64,000 nt of DNA from Capilliphycus salinus (GTDB lineage: Bacteria; Cyanobacteriota; Cyanobacteriia; Cyanobacteriales; Microcoleaceae): positions 6,758,001 to 6,822,000 of the forward strand of contig NZ_CP178543.1 in assembly GCF_047276495.1 (NCBI RefSeq), read 5' to 3'. Numbering within the stretch: the stretch's first letter is position 1; each line of letters starts with the position of its first letter. A program made the translations under genes and the position numbers. The notes under the pieces are model-generated. The model ran no database searches. It was not told the DNA's origin and was given only the letters and a program-made list of their open reading frames with translations. Positions 34,865-44,063 of the stretch are shown here, piece by piece.

Positions 34865-36436
34865 TTATAGGGTAAATCCTTCTATTTTCGGATAATCCCA
34901 TTGAGAATGAACCCGTTCGGCGACTAAAGGTTGTACAAAAAACTGGGGGGGTTGACCGTCGCGAACATCAATCCTTAAACCCGAATAAGGTCGTCGTTTA
35001 CTTTTTCCGTGACCGTGACGACCAACAAATAACTTGGACTTGGCGACTGGACGGCTATTTTGTTCGCCCTCAAATTCCTCATAAAGTTCTGGCCCATCTG
35101 GTTTTTGGCGGCGCAAACTATATCCACTTCCTCCGCAAACAATCCAATTCATATTAGAATCTGCGTGTCCGGTATCTGCGGTAGATAAATGTTCTAAACA
35201 ATGAGCATGACCGTTAATCACCAGATCGACAATTGGCCGATTATTAGCCCGTTCACCAACATCTTGAGCAACAGAATTGAGAACTTGACGCAGATGATAA
35301 CGAATGGCTAAAGTTTGAGCTTGGTCCCATTTTGTGGCTTCGGTAACGTAGGGGGGATGATGAAAAAATAACACCCGTCCGCGTATTTCTGGGGTTTGCC
35401 AAGAGTCAATTAATCCCTGTTGTAACCAGCGCAATTGTTCGACATCAACATCGCCATCCGATCCGGCTTTGAGTCTTTTTTCGATATCAAACTGCATTTC
35501 GTCTATTTGCTCAATTTTAGCTTGATTATCATCAACTTGTTCGGACTGTTCGGGGTTGTCGGGATCGAGTTGACTCAATTCGGTGAGTAATTTTTGTTTT
35601 TCTTGTTCGAGATCTCGTAAACGTTGGAGGAGTTGACGGCGTTTTTCTTCTCCGGCTTGAGTTTCAGGAATCGGTATCGGAGCATTAAACGTATTAGAAT
35701 CGAGGGCAAAAAAATCAATTCCGCCATAAGAAAACCGATAATAACGGTTGGGTAAACGGGTAAACTTTCCGGGTTGATAACGCAAGCACCGACCCGTTGA
35801 TGTTTCTGCGGTGTAGTATTGATCGAGATGACGTTCTAAATCTGGGTTAGTATAAAACTTTTGAAGATAATCTAAAAAAGCCTTTGCATAAGCATCTCCC
35901 GTCTCGGAACCCCGCCAACTCACATCAAAATCTATTCTTGATTTCAATAAATGACGAACAGGCCAACTCAGTTGAGCCATTACACCGTAAAAAAGCGGTA
36001 AATTGTAATAGTCGTGATTTCCGGGTATGGGGAGAAAAGGCAACTTAAACACCATTTGATCGTAGGCGATTTTTTTGTAATTCTCGCCACCGACAATAAA
36101 TTCCCGATAAGGTTTAATAAAATTCTGAGGATAATAGCCAGCAGAACCGGTCAGATAAACAACATCGCCAGTATGCAGAATGAAGCGAGGGTGATAGTCG
36201 CTCTGTTTGAGTAGTAATTCGGCAACCTCTCGCTGGGGGCTGTGTCGGCGATGGCGTCCGGTACCGCTATCTCCAACGACTAAAAAGGAAAATTCGGGGT
36301 TGTCTACTTGTTCATCATCTATAACCAAACGAGTTTGATCGATGTTACGACCAGCAATTGAAGATTCTTGCCAACGAACCCGTTGCTTCATTTGATCGAT
36401 TTTACTGGTAATAGAAGGATCTGAGATAAATTGCAT
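34865..36436 (-). CDS. Metallophosphoesterase with coiled-coil insertion
   Basis: A 523-residue protein with calcineurin-like motifs in order: VVGDSGTG, LHTGDVVYL, PIPGNHDYYN, then FFHHPPY and VINGHAHCLEHL. An insertion at about 265-320 between the second and third motif groups is charged and heptad-like (RRQLLQRLRDLEQEKQKLLTELSQL, then EQIDEMQFDIEKRL). No signal peptide or membrane helix is seen. It resembles purple acid phosphatase-type or 5'-nucleotidase-type bacterial enzymes, but the substrate is not deducible. It has its own promoter region of 339 bp shared with the divergent kinase gene. Confidence 0.85.
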   Translation of the reverse strand: MQFISDPSITSKIDQMKQRVRWQESSIAGRNIDQTRLVIDDEQVDNPEFSFLVVGDSGTGRHRRHSPQREVAELLLKQSDYHPRFILHTGDVVYLTGSAGYYPQNFIKPYREFIVGGENYKKIAYDQMVFKLPFLPIPGNHDYYNLPLFYGVMAQLSWPVRHLLKSRIDFDVSWRGSETGDAYAKAFLDYLQKFYTNPDLERHLDQYYTAETSTGRCLRYQPGKFTRLPNRYYRFSYGGIDFFALDSNTFNAPIPIPETQAGEEKRRQLLQRLRDLEQEKQKLLTELSQLDPDNPEQSEQVDDNQAKIEQIDEMQFDIEKRLKAGSDGDVDVEQLRWLQQGLIDSWQTPEIRGRVLFFHHPPYVTEATKWDQAQTLAIRYHLRQVLNSVAQDVGERANNRPIVDLVINGHAHCLEHLSTADTGHADSNMNWIVCGGSGYSLRRQKPDGPELYEEFEGEQNSRPVAKSKLFVGRHGHGKSKRRPYSGLRIDVRDGQPPQFFVQPLVAERVHSQWDYPKIEGFTL

Positions 36437-36775
36437 AAAAATTTTTACCAGGTTCTTGGGTGCGAGGAATTTGAGAATTAGTCCAGTTGGATTTTAACGC
36501 AAGTTGTACTTTGATGCAGATTTGATAGTGAGCGGTTTGGGAGTCCCCGAGTTTGGGCTATTATTATTTTTGAAGTTGTCCGTATTTTAGGAGCAACTCT
36601 GTGTTTAGTATAAATAAAAAAGGTCATTTGACTCAATGGTTTTTCTATAAAATCAGATAGACTTGATCAGTCAATCGTTCTTATGGTGGTGTTTTTCTCT
36701 GTTGTGAGCCGCTTTGATTTAACTCAAAGTACCAACTCTAAACTAACATTTTACTAGACTGGGGGTTTTTTGTGA
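36437..36775. other. Divergent intergenic region, metallophosphoesterase / hybrid cyclase
   Basis: 339 bp with no coding frame and no member of the repeat families. It is expected to carry two divergent promoters. I could not assign any operator. Confidence 0.4.
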
Positions 36776-39700
36776 ATGCTGATACAATCTTTGAACCGTC
36801 TAGTTTCTCCGCTCACTCGTCGGGTTCGGTTACGAACGGTTTTCATTGTTCCTTTTATGATCCAACTGTTGGCGACGGTGGGATTAACCGGTTATCTGTC
36901 TTGGAGATACGGACAACGAGCGGTTAATGATGTCGCTTCTCAACTGCGAAATGAAGTCACAAAACGGGTTGAACTTCGCCTCAGGGAATATTTAGAAAAA
37001 CCCTATTTAATTACTCAAATTAATCAACGTTCGGCTAAATTAGGAATTCTTTCTTTTGAGGATAAACAATTTTCTGAATATCTGCTTTGGGAACAAATTC
37101 AGCTTTTTAATTCGGTTTATGCGATTTATTTTGGCAGCGAAGAAGGGGAATTTGTTTATGTAAAAAGAGAAGCCGATGGCGCTTCGACTGCCAAGCGAGT
37201 TGAACTTTCACCCTACCGTTATTCCTATCGTTTGGATGAAGGGGGAAACCGCAGCGAATTTTTAGGCGTTGATGAATACGACCCGAGAGTTCGACCTTGG
37301 TATTTAAACACATTACTAACCGAAAAACCGAATTGGAGTAAAATCTACACGTTCACAGGCGGAGAGTTAGGAATTACCGCTTCAAATTTATTTTATGATA
37401 GTCAAGGCAATTTTCGCGGCGTGATTGGAGTTGATATTATTCTCAGTTTGGTGAGCGATTATTTAAAAAATACGAATATTAGTGAAAATGGTCAGGTTTT
37501 TATTGTGGAACGTTCGGGTTTATTAGTCGCAACTTCTACGGGTGAAGAACCCTTTACGCCGGGAAAAAATGACAATCAAGACCAACGTTTAGCCGCCATT
37601 AATAGTCAAAATCCGTTGACCGCAGAAACCGCAAAATATTTGCTGAAACGCTACGAACATTTGAGCCAAATTCAACAGCCTCAACAGTTAGATTTTCAGC
37701 TAAATGGCAAACGGCAATTTATACAAGTCGTTCCCTATCAAGATCAATTAGGATTGGATTGGTTGATAGTCGTCGTTGTTCCTGAAAATGACTTTATGGG
37801 AACCATTCAGGAAAATACACGGACAACAATTGTACTTTGTATTGTTGCTTTTCTCGTCGCCATTGGGATCGGTATTTTAACCGCTCAATGGGTGACCAAA
37901 CCCATTTTATCATTGAACCGGGCGGCGAAAGCAATTAGTCAGGGAAAATGGAATTATCAAGTCAATTTTTCTCGCTGTGATGAAGTCCGAGAATTGGCGG
38001 AATCTTTTCAGTGTATGGGGGAACAGCTTCAAGAATCTTTCAGCACCTTAGAAGCTAAAAATCTCGCCATGCAGCAGTTAAATGAGCGTTTAATTCACAG
38101 TGAAAATCGCCTCTATCAATTTTTAGAAAGTTTACCCGTTGGGGTGTTAGTTTACGATCAAATTCAAGATAAGCTAACGTTTATGAATAAAACGGCAAAA
38201 AAGTTATTTAAAAAAGGAATTCTCCCCGATACATCCTTAGACAAATTTTGTGAAACTTATCAACTTTATTTGGCGGGAACAGAGCAAATTTATCCGACCA
38301 AAGCACTCCCCTTAATTCGAGCGTTAAAAGGAAAAAGTCTAAAAACAGAAAATCTAGAAATTCGTCATCGAGAGCGGATAATTCCCTGTGAAGTTTTAGC
38401 CAAACCGATTTATGATAATCAGGGTAATATTATGTATGCTGTTGTGGTTTTTGAGGATATTACTGAACGCAAACAAGCCGAAGCCGAACGTCAAAATTTT
38501 ACCGCCCAATTAAAACTCAAAAATGAAGCGCTCGAACGTTTGGATCAACTCAAAGATGAATTCCTCGCCAACACGTCTCACGAACTGCGGACACCGTTAA
38601 ATGGAATGATAGGAATTGCCGAGTCAATGTTAGAAGGGGCGACGGGAACGTTATCAGAATTACAGCGAAAAAATCTAATGATGATTGCTCATAGCGGACA
38701 TAGACTTTCGACCTTAGTTAATGATATTCTCGACTTTTCTAAACTGCGACACAATACGATTAAATTGCAACTTAAACCCGTTGGTTTAAGAGAAATAACC
38801 GAAATTGTCTTGACGCTCAATCGGGCGTTAGTTAGAAATAAAAAATTACAACTCATTAATGATATTCCTGCGGATTTTCCGGATGTAAAAGCAGACGAAA
38901 ACCGCTTACAACAAATCCTTCATAATTTAGTTGGCAATGCAATTAAGTTTACAGAAAGCGGTTCAGTCCGGGTTTTTGCCGAAATCATTAATTGCGATAA
39001 ACCCAGTAATGAAATTGAACAAACCGGAGATAAAAAAGCGAAAAATCATCAAATTGCCGTAACAGTTTCCGATACCGGAATTGGCATAGCAGCAGATAAA
39101 ATAGATCGGATTTTTGAATCCTTTGAACAAGCCGATGGTTCAACCGCCCGGGAATATGGCGGTACGGGTTTAGGATTAGCCGTCACCAAACAATTAGTCG
39201 AATTACATGAAGGCAAAATCTGGGTAAATTCAACGGTAAATGTTGGGTCAAATTTTACCTTTAGTTTACCGATTGCCGAAGAAAAAACCGATGTCAAAAT
39301 CGATCATTCTTCGGTTTTAATTCATCGCTCTGCTGTGGTTCCTCTAGAAGAATTTGTCGAAGATGAAAATCAAACTGAATCCAATCTTATTTTACCCCAT
39401 TCCCCTCAAAATTTAACATCGAATAATCAATTTAAAATCTTAATCGTTGACGATGACCCAATTAATTTACAAGTTTTGGTGAACTATTTATGTTTACAAA
39501 ATTATGCGGTCACTCAAGCCAACAGCGGTTTAGAAGCCATTGAAATTTTAAAAGCGGGATATATCCCCGATTTAATTTTATTAGACGAAATGATGCCGCG
39601 AATGACGGGTTATGAAGTCACGCGACGAATACGGGAAACTTGGCCGCCCCATCAACTCCCCATTATGATATTAACGGCTAAAAATAAAGTCTCAGATTTA

Positions 39701-40852
39701 GTTGCGGGTTTGGAAGTCGGGGCGAATGATTATTTGTCTAAACCCTTAAATAAAGATGAACTTATCGCCCGAATTAAAACCCATATCCGCATCAAACAAC
39801 TGCGAACCGAAAAAGCCCATATTCGCAAAACCTTTGGGCGGTATGTGACCGATGAAGTGGTGAATAAACTGTTAGGAAGTGCGGAAGGGTTAAAACTCGG
39901 AGGTGAACGGAGAAAAATCACAATGTTAACCTCAGACGTGCGGGGATTTACCGCAATTTCCGAACGGTTAAACCCGGAAGAAGTGGTCAAAGTTCTGAAT
40001 TTTTATCTGTCTAAAATGGCGGATGTAATTACCCATTATCAAGGAACAATTGACGAATTTATGGGGGATGGAATTTTAGTGTTATTTGGCGCACCCCAAC
40101 TCAGAGAGAATGACCCCGAAAGAGCGGTGGCTTGTGCGCTGGCGATGCAATTAGAAATGGAGTCGGTTAATCAACAACTCCATCAATGGGGTTTACCGCC
40201 TTTAGAGATGGGAATTGGGATTAATACGGGTGAAGTTGTTGTCGGAAATATTGGTTCAGAGAAACGGACAAAATATGGTGTTGTTGGAAATCAAGTTAAT
40301 CTCACCTATCGGATTGAATCTTATAGTCTTGGCGATCAAATTTTAATTTCAGAATCGACGTTTAATGAAGTGAATTCGATGGTTTTAGTGCGGGGAGAAA
40401 ACCAAGTTCAACCCAAAGGCGTTAAACACCCGATTACTATCTATGAAGTGGGCGGAATTTGGGGTCAATACAATTTATTTTTACAGCAGGAAGAAGAAGT
40501 CTTTCTCCCGCTTTTACACCCGATTTCCCTACAGTATACAATTTTGGAAGGAAAACACGTCGGCGAAAATGTGTTTCAAGGTTTTCTGGTTGAACTCTCT
40601 GCAAAAGGCGCTAAAATTCGTTCTTGTCAAGCCGAACAAAACTGTGTTCCTGTCTCTCTAACGAATATTAAGCTGAATCTAATTTGGGGAGATTCTAACT
40701 TTGCAAGTGAAGATCTTTATGCTAAAGTTTTAGAAGAACCCGCAGACGTGGGAAATTTCTATATTGGCTTTACCTCCGAACCTCCTGAGGTGAAAGCAAG
40801 GCTTCAAAAGCTTTATGAACATCTGTTCAAACAAGCCAAATCCAATTCGTGA
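36776..40852 (+). CDS. Hybrid sensor kinase / receiver / class III adenylate cyclase with PilZ-like tail
   Basis: A 1358-residue multidomain signalling protein. A transmembrane helix lies at about 22-42, then a periplasmic double-Cache domain (45-345, with YDPRVRPWY at 168-176), a second helix at 350-372, HAMP (373-425) and PAS (443-565). The HisKA domain has phosphoacceptor His602 in ANTSHELRTPLNG and an HATPase domain (N-box DENRLQQILHNLVGNAIKF, GTGLGL at 796-801). The receiver domain has Asp937 in LILLDEMMP and Lys989. The class III nucleotide cyclase domain (about 1042-1225) has metal-binding Asp1054 (SDVRGF) and Asp1098 (GDG). A PilZ-like segment lies at 1245-1345. It probably makes cAMP under control of an extracellular ligand sensed by Cache. 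The next gene on the same strand is a membrane protein 83 bp downstream. Confidence 0.92.
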   Translation: MLIQSLNRLVSPLTRRVRLRTVFIVPFMIQLLATVGLTGYLSWRYGQRAVNDVASQLRNEVTKRVELRLREYLEKPYLITQINQRSAKLGILSFEDKQFSEYLLWEQIQLFNSVYAIYFGSEEGEFVYVKREADGASTAKRVELSPYRYSYRLDEGGNRSEFLGVDEYDPRVRPWYLNTLLTEKPNWSKIYTFTGGELGITASNLFYDSQGNFRGVIGVDIILSLVSDYLKNTNISENGQVFIVERSGLLVATSTGEEPFTPGKNDNQDQRLAAINSQNPLTAETAKYLLKRYEHLSQIQQPQQLDFQLNGKRQFIQVVPYQDQLGLDWLIVVVVPENDFMGTIQENTRTTIVLCIVAFLVAIGIGILTAQWVTKPILSLNRAAKAISQGKWNYQVNFSRCDEVRELAESFQCMGEQLQESFSTLEAKNLAMQQLNERLIHSENRLYQFLESLPVGVLVYDQIQDKLTFMNKTAKKLFKKGILPDTSLDKFCETYQLYLAGTEQIYPTKALPLIRALKGKSLKTENLEIRHRERIIPCEVLAKPIYDNQGNIMYAVVVFEDITERKQAEAERQNFTAQLKLKNEALERLDQLKDEFLANTSHELRTPLNGMIGIAESMLEGATGTLSELQRKNLMMIAHSGHRLSTLVNDILDFSKLRHNTIKLQLKPVGLREITEIVLTLNRALVRNKKLQLINDIPADFPDVKADENRLQQILHNLVGNAIKFTESGSVRVFAEIINCDKPSNEIEQTGDKKAKNHQIAVTVSDTGIGIAADKIDRIFESFEQADGSTAREYGGTGLGLAVTKQLVELHEGKIWVNSTVNVGSNFTFSLPIAEEKTDVKIDHSSVLIHRSAVVPLEEFVEDENQTESNLILPHSPQNLTSNNQFKILIVDDDPINLQVLVNYLCLQNYAVTQANSGLEAIEILKAGYIPDLILLDEMMPRMTGYEVTRRIRETWPPHQLPIMILTAKNKVSDLVAGLEVGANDYLSKPLNKDELIARIKTHIRIKQLRTEKAHIRKTFGRYVTDEVVNKLLGSAEGLKLGGERRKITMLTSDVRGFTAISERLNPEEVVKVLNFYLSKMADVITHYQGTIDEFMGDGILVLFGAPQLRENDPERAVACALAMQLEMESVNQQLHQWGLPPLEMGIGINTGEVVVGNIGSEKRTKYGVVGNQVNLTYRIESYSLGDQILISESTFNEVNSMVLVRGENQVQPKGVKHPITIYEVGGIWGQYNLFLQQEEEVFLPLLHPISLQYTILEGKHVGENVFQGFLVELSAKGAKIRSCQAEQNCVPVSLTNIKLNLIWGDSNFASEDLYAKVLEEPADVGNFYIGFTSEPPEVKARLQKLYEHLFKQAKSNS

Positions 40853-40935
40853 AAATTTTTGAATGGGGTCTTTACAAAACCATCCCCCGTGCTGTTAAGA
40901 TATGTAAATAGGATTTACTTTTTTAGCCATCTAGC

Positions 40936-41625
40936 ATGACTATTTTCAACTCTACTGAGCCGATTGTTCGTATCAAACAACAGCATCTAGATGTTCAAGA
41001 TCTCAAAGGTTTACTCAAATTTAATGTAAAAATTGGCAACTACACACTGTATTCTGGTTCATATACTCGCATCGACCAAGTTTTTTTACTCTGGGGTTTA
41101 ATTTCGCTGATTATCTTCATTACCGCTCAATTTTTCCCGATGAGTTGGATCGATCAAGCTTATTATTGGTCGGGACTCACACTTTTTGCCACAATTGGAA
41201 TGATTATGTTAACCTATTGTTGGGTTCGGATTGAACAAGTAACGTGGCTTGTCTACTGTTGGGCGTTACTGATGTTTGTCGGCGTTGGACTCACAAATTT
41301 AGGGATTTTTTGGGGATGGTCGCACATTTTAGCCAATTTATGTCCCCTGTGGTTAATTGTTTGTGGTTTGGGTTATCTGGCGACCGGTATTGCTTTACAA
41401 TCACGCTCTTTTACACTCGCCGGGTTGTTGCATTTTTTGACAATTCCACTGTTATGTTATGTGAGCAGTTGGCAATTTTTAGCAACCGGGATAATTTTAG
41501 CAGGTACTTTACTCTTTTTTGCTGAAGTTCAGTGGGATATGCGTCCCCCCATTGAGTCGCCATTTTTAACGGTTGAACAGTTAGCTTTTAACCGCCAGCA
41601 ACACCTTAAACGTCAAATGGAGTGA
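40936..41625 (+). CDS. Unknown polytopic membrane protein
   Basis: A 229-residue protein with a soluble ~40-residue N-terminus and about six transmembrane helices (near 50-66, 78-95, 102-120, 127-147, 152-173 and 178-195), ending with a short polar tail. It looks like a cyanobacterial membrane family, but I cannot name it. It starts 83 bp after the cyclase gene, so it may be co-transcribed. No catalytic motif. Confidence 0.75.
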   Translation: MTIFNSTEPIVRIKQQHLDVQDLKGLLKFNVKIGNYTLYSGSYTRIDQVFLLWGLISLIIFITAQFFPMSWIDQAYYWSGLTLFATIGMIMLTYCWVRIEQVTWLVYCWALLMFVGVGLTNLGIFWGWSHILANLCPLWLIVCGLGYLATGIALQSRSFTLAGLLHFLTIPLLCYVSSWQFLATGIILAGTLLFFAEVQWDMRPPIESPFLTVEQLAFNRQQHLKRQME

Positions 41626-41699
41626 TCGGATATTTATACGATTGATACCAAAATCAAATTTTTGTAAAGAAAGATACCTTTTTTTGAACGCTCAAGGCA

Positions 41700-42010
41700 T
41701 AATGAACAGTAAGCCACCCCAAGAGATTTCTTTTTCTCTTAGAGATGGCTCGACGATAGCAAGTGTTTTGCTGTTTGACTTGTGAATTGCCCCCCAGGAG
41801 AACGGCGTCAGGGGAGCAAGTCGTCAAAAAACTCTAACAGCCCAACTCTTAATATACCATAGCATCGGTCAAGGAGTATTTCTGTTTGTAAGGTTTTTGC
41901 CGTTGTCCTTACTTTATGGTACTTGCGGAACCCAGACGTTAAACCGTCTATTCATAACAGCCCAAAAGTACCAGCAGATCGGTTTTTTGATCTACTCCTT
42001 GTCCGACGTT
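41700..42010 (+). ncRNA. Candidate structured RNA upstream of the serine hydrolase
   Basis: The 498-bp gap lacks a gene but has many nested inverted repeats. A closing stem tcggtcaaggagta (41865-41878) / tactccttgtccga (41993-42006) has 13 of 14 pairs. It encloses gtaagg/ccttac (41888-41893/41907-41912), tggtactt/aagtacca (41917-41924/41966-41973, perfect 8 bp) with agacg/cgtct inside it, and gatc/gatc (41977-41980/41989-41992), giving a four-way-junction layout. Upstream, gacttg/caagtc (41777-41782/41817-41822) and aagaga/tctctt (41721-41740) form further hairpins. No tmRNA, SRP, RNase P or riboswitch consensus that I know fits. The strand is uncertain; plus is chosen because the following gene is on plus. 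Confidence 0.45.
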
Positions 42011-42123
42011 TTTATTGGCTTTGAAAACACAGACTCAAAAAACAATAGTACAATTTCGCAACTTTAAAATAAATCTTCTCTAAACTAGAATATTGAGCGA
42101 AGTTGAACTAAACAACCGAACCC

Positions 42124-43485
42124 GTGAGTCAAAAACAACCTTTATCTTCTCAACCCGATCCAAAAATTGTAGAACTCGAAACCAAGTTAGAGCGATCCTA
42201 CAAAACGATTAAAAAGCTGCGAACCCGAGTGGCTAAACTCGATAGCCAACTCAACGCATCCCCTCCAGTTCGTTCGCCCTCAAAACCGCCTAAAACCGCC
42301 TCGAAACGTCGTTCTCGAAAGAGTTTTCAACCCTCAGTTTCTTTGTTGGGTTCTCTTTCCTTGCTGACTCTAACTTTGGGAGGATTGGGTGCGATCGCGA
42401 AGTTTTTCTTTCCCGATCTCTTGGCTGAAAAAATAGACTTCAACTCTTTTCTTTCCCCTTTTGTTACTTCTTCATCCGTTACAATTACCCCACCTAAAAC
42501 CGTTCCTTCACCCCAACCTTTACCCCCCAAACCTACATTTTTAGATCTGGTTTATAACATAAAAGAAGAACCGAATCTCAATTATAGTTTACCCCTTCAA
42601 AACATTATCGATCAAGTCGTTAATCAAGTTTCTCAACAAAATTTATCAACTTCTTCTTTATCAATTCACCTGATTGATGTTCAAAATCAAACCTTCGCCG
42701 AATACCGCAGCCAAACCCCAAGATTTCCCGCCAGTATTACCAAACTGTTTTGGATGGTGGCGGTATTTTCTCAGGTTGAAGCCGGAATTTTACCCCCGGA
42801 AACGATTAATTTCACAGCCGAATGTCAAACGGATATTTGTAAATTAGTTAAAAATTCAGACAATGAAGCCGCCAGTCATATTTTAGACGAACTCACCCAA
42901 ACTTCCTCCCAAAACAATCCCGCCACAGAAACCTATGAAAACTGGCTAAAAAAACGTTATTCAATCAACCAATTTTTTCAAAAAGCGGCTTATAATAATA
43001 TTGATATCAGCCAAAAAAATTATCCCATTCCCGAACTAAAATTGGAATCACCCCAAGCCTGGGAACTGAAAATGAGAGGCAACCCCAAACAACCGATTAG
43101 AAATCAAATTACAGCCGAACAAACTGGGCGATTAATGTATGAAATTGTTACTCAAAAAGCCGTTTCTCAAACCGCCAGTTCCGAGATGCTGAACCTACTC
43201 GAACGAAATCTCGATCCCAACGTTTGGAAACAACAAGTCTCCAACCCCATTCAAGGTTTTTTAGGAGAATCTTTGGCAGGATTAGATATTCGCTTTTTTT
43301 CCAAAGTGGGTTGGACTTCAGAAACCCGTTTTGAGGTGGCATTTATTGAGTCAAAATCCGGCGAACTTGCCTATATTTTAACGGTATTTGGAGACGGCAA
43401 AGAATACGGAGAAAATTGGGAAATCTTTCCCGCTATTTCTCGTTTAGTTTACAATGAAATGAAAGCATTAAATTCTCAATCTTAA
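42124..43485 (+). CDS. Class A beta-lactamase-fold serine hydrolase, membrane-anchored
   Basis: A 453-residue protein with a GTG start. Residues 1-60 contain a coiled coil and basic, Ser/Pro-rich linker; a transmembrane helix lies at about 72-95. After a Pro-rich linker comes the penicillin-interacting domain with SITK (active-site Ser in FPASITKLFW), SDN in VKNSDNEAASHIL and KVG in FFSKVGWTSETR in place of KTG. The full set indicates a DD-peptidase or beta-lactamase-related enzyme outside the membrane. The leading coiled-coil and helix are typical for the cyanobacterial version. It is preceded by the structured-RNA region. Confidence 0.88.
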   Translation: MSQKQPLSSQPDPKIVELETKLERSYKTIKKLRTRVAKLDSQLNASPPVRSPSKPPKTASKRRSRKSFQPSVSLLGSLSLLTLTLGGLGAIAKFFFPDLLAEKIDFNSFLSPFVTSSSVTITPPKTVPSPQPLPPKPTFLDLVYNIKEEPNLNYSLPLQNIIDQVVNQVSQQNLSTSSLSIHLIDVQNQTFAEYRSQTPRFPASITKLFWMVAVFSQVEAGILPPETINFTAECQTDICKLVKNSDNEAASHILDELTQTSSQNNPATETYENWLKKRYSINQFFQKAAYNNIDISQKNYPIPELKLESPQAWELKMRGNPKQPIRNQITAEQTGRLMYEIVTQKAVSQTASSEMLNLLERNLDPNVWKQQVSNPIQGFLGESLAGLDIRFFSKVGWTSETRFEVAFIESKSGELAYILTVFGDGKEYGENWEIFPAISRLVYNEMKALNSQS

Positions 43486-43508
43486 TTCTGTCTAATTCTG
43501 GCATCGAT

Positions 43509-43668
43509 GTAAGGGCGGGTTCTGCAAAAATTGATGTTTTTTAGAAACAACTTATATAAACCCGACCCGTTGCAATTTTTCAGTATTGTAGGGGCGGGTT
43601 CTGCAAAAATTGATGTTTTTTAGAAACAACTTATATAAACCCGCCCCGTTGCACTGACTGAAAGGGGG
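43509..43668. repeat. 79-bp direct duplication of the GGGGCGGGTT element
   Basis: Two nearly identical copies begin at 43509 and 43588 (gta(a/g)gggcgggttctgc...aacttatataaacccg). They lie directly before the 87-bp tandem array and share its inverted ends. Confidence 0.8.
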
Positions 43669-43990
43669 CGGGTTTACTGAGGTTGAGAGTGATAAATGAT
43701 ACATCTAGGCGGAACCCGCCCCTACAAATTAACGGGTGAGGTGGTGGCAAGGGGACGGGTTTACTGAGGTTGAGAGTGATAAATGATACATCTAGGCGGA
43801 ACCCGCCCCTACAAATTAACGGGTGAGGTGGTGGCAAGGGGACGGGTTTAGTGAGGTTGAGAGTGTTAAATGATACATCTAAGCGGAACCCGCCCCTACA
43901 AATTAACGGGTGAGGTGGTGGCAAGGGGACGGGTTTAGTGAGGTTGAGAGTGATAAATGATACATCTAGGATGAACCCGCCCTTACAATA
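43669..43990. repeat. 87-bp tandem repeat array upstream of znuA
   Basis: Four units begin at 43669, 43756, 43843 and 43930, each starting cgggttta(c/g)tgaggttgag, containing aacccgcccctacaaatta and ending gtggcaagggga. The units differ by a few bases. The array is a locally amplified GGGGCGGGTT-family element. The minus-strand frame across it repeats every 29 codons (87 bp), so it is an artefact. The last unit ends about 30 bp before the Zur-type operator. Confidence 0.88.
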
Positions 43991-44021
43991 TTGGTGAGCG
44001 ATGGATATTGCCAAAACGGAC

Positions 44022-44040
44022 TAAAATGATTATCATTTTA
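44022..44040 (+). promoter_or_regulatory. Zur-type operator of znuA
   Basis: taaaatgat-t-atcatttta is a perfect 9-1-9 palindrome 23 bp upstream of the znuA ATG. Its core resembles the known cyanobacterial Zur box (TGATAAT-N-ATTATCA type). Placement before a zinc-uptake operon supports zinc-dependent repression. A tacaat -10-like element at 44060-44065 partly overlaps the proposed start codon. Confidence 0.85.
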
Positions 44041-44063
44041 CTAAAAATCTCCATTTTGATACA

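Noticed and set aside
41700..42010. tmRNA, RNase P RNA or SRP RNA in this gap
   Set aside because: None of the conserved core sequences (T-arm-like 3' end, GAGGAAAGTCC, GGTCAGG...GGAAGG) is present.
43631..44014. A 127-codon minus-strand frame with a repeated protein motif
   Set aside because: The 29-residue protein repeat is exactly the 87-bp DNA tandem repeat; no start signal or independent coding evidence.
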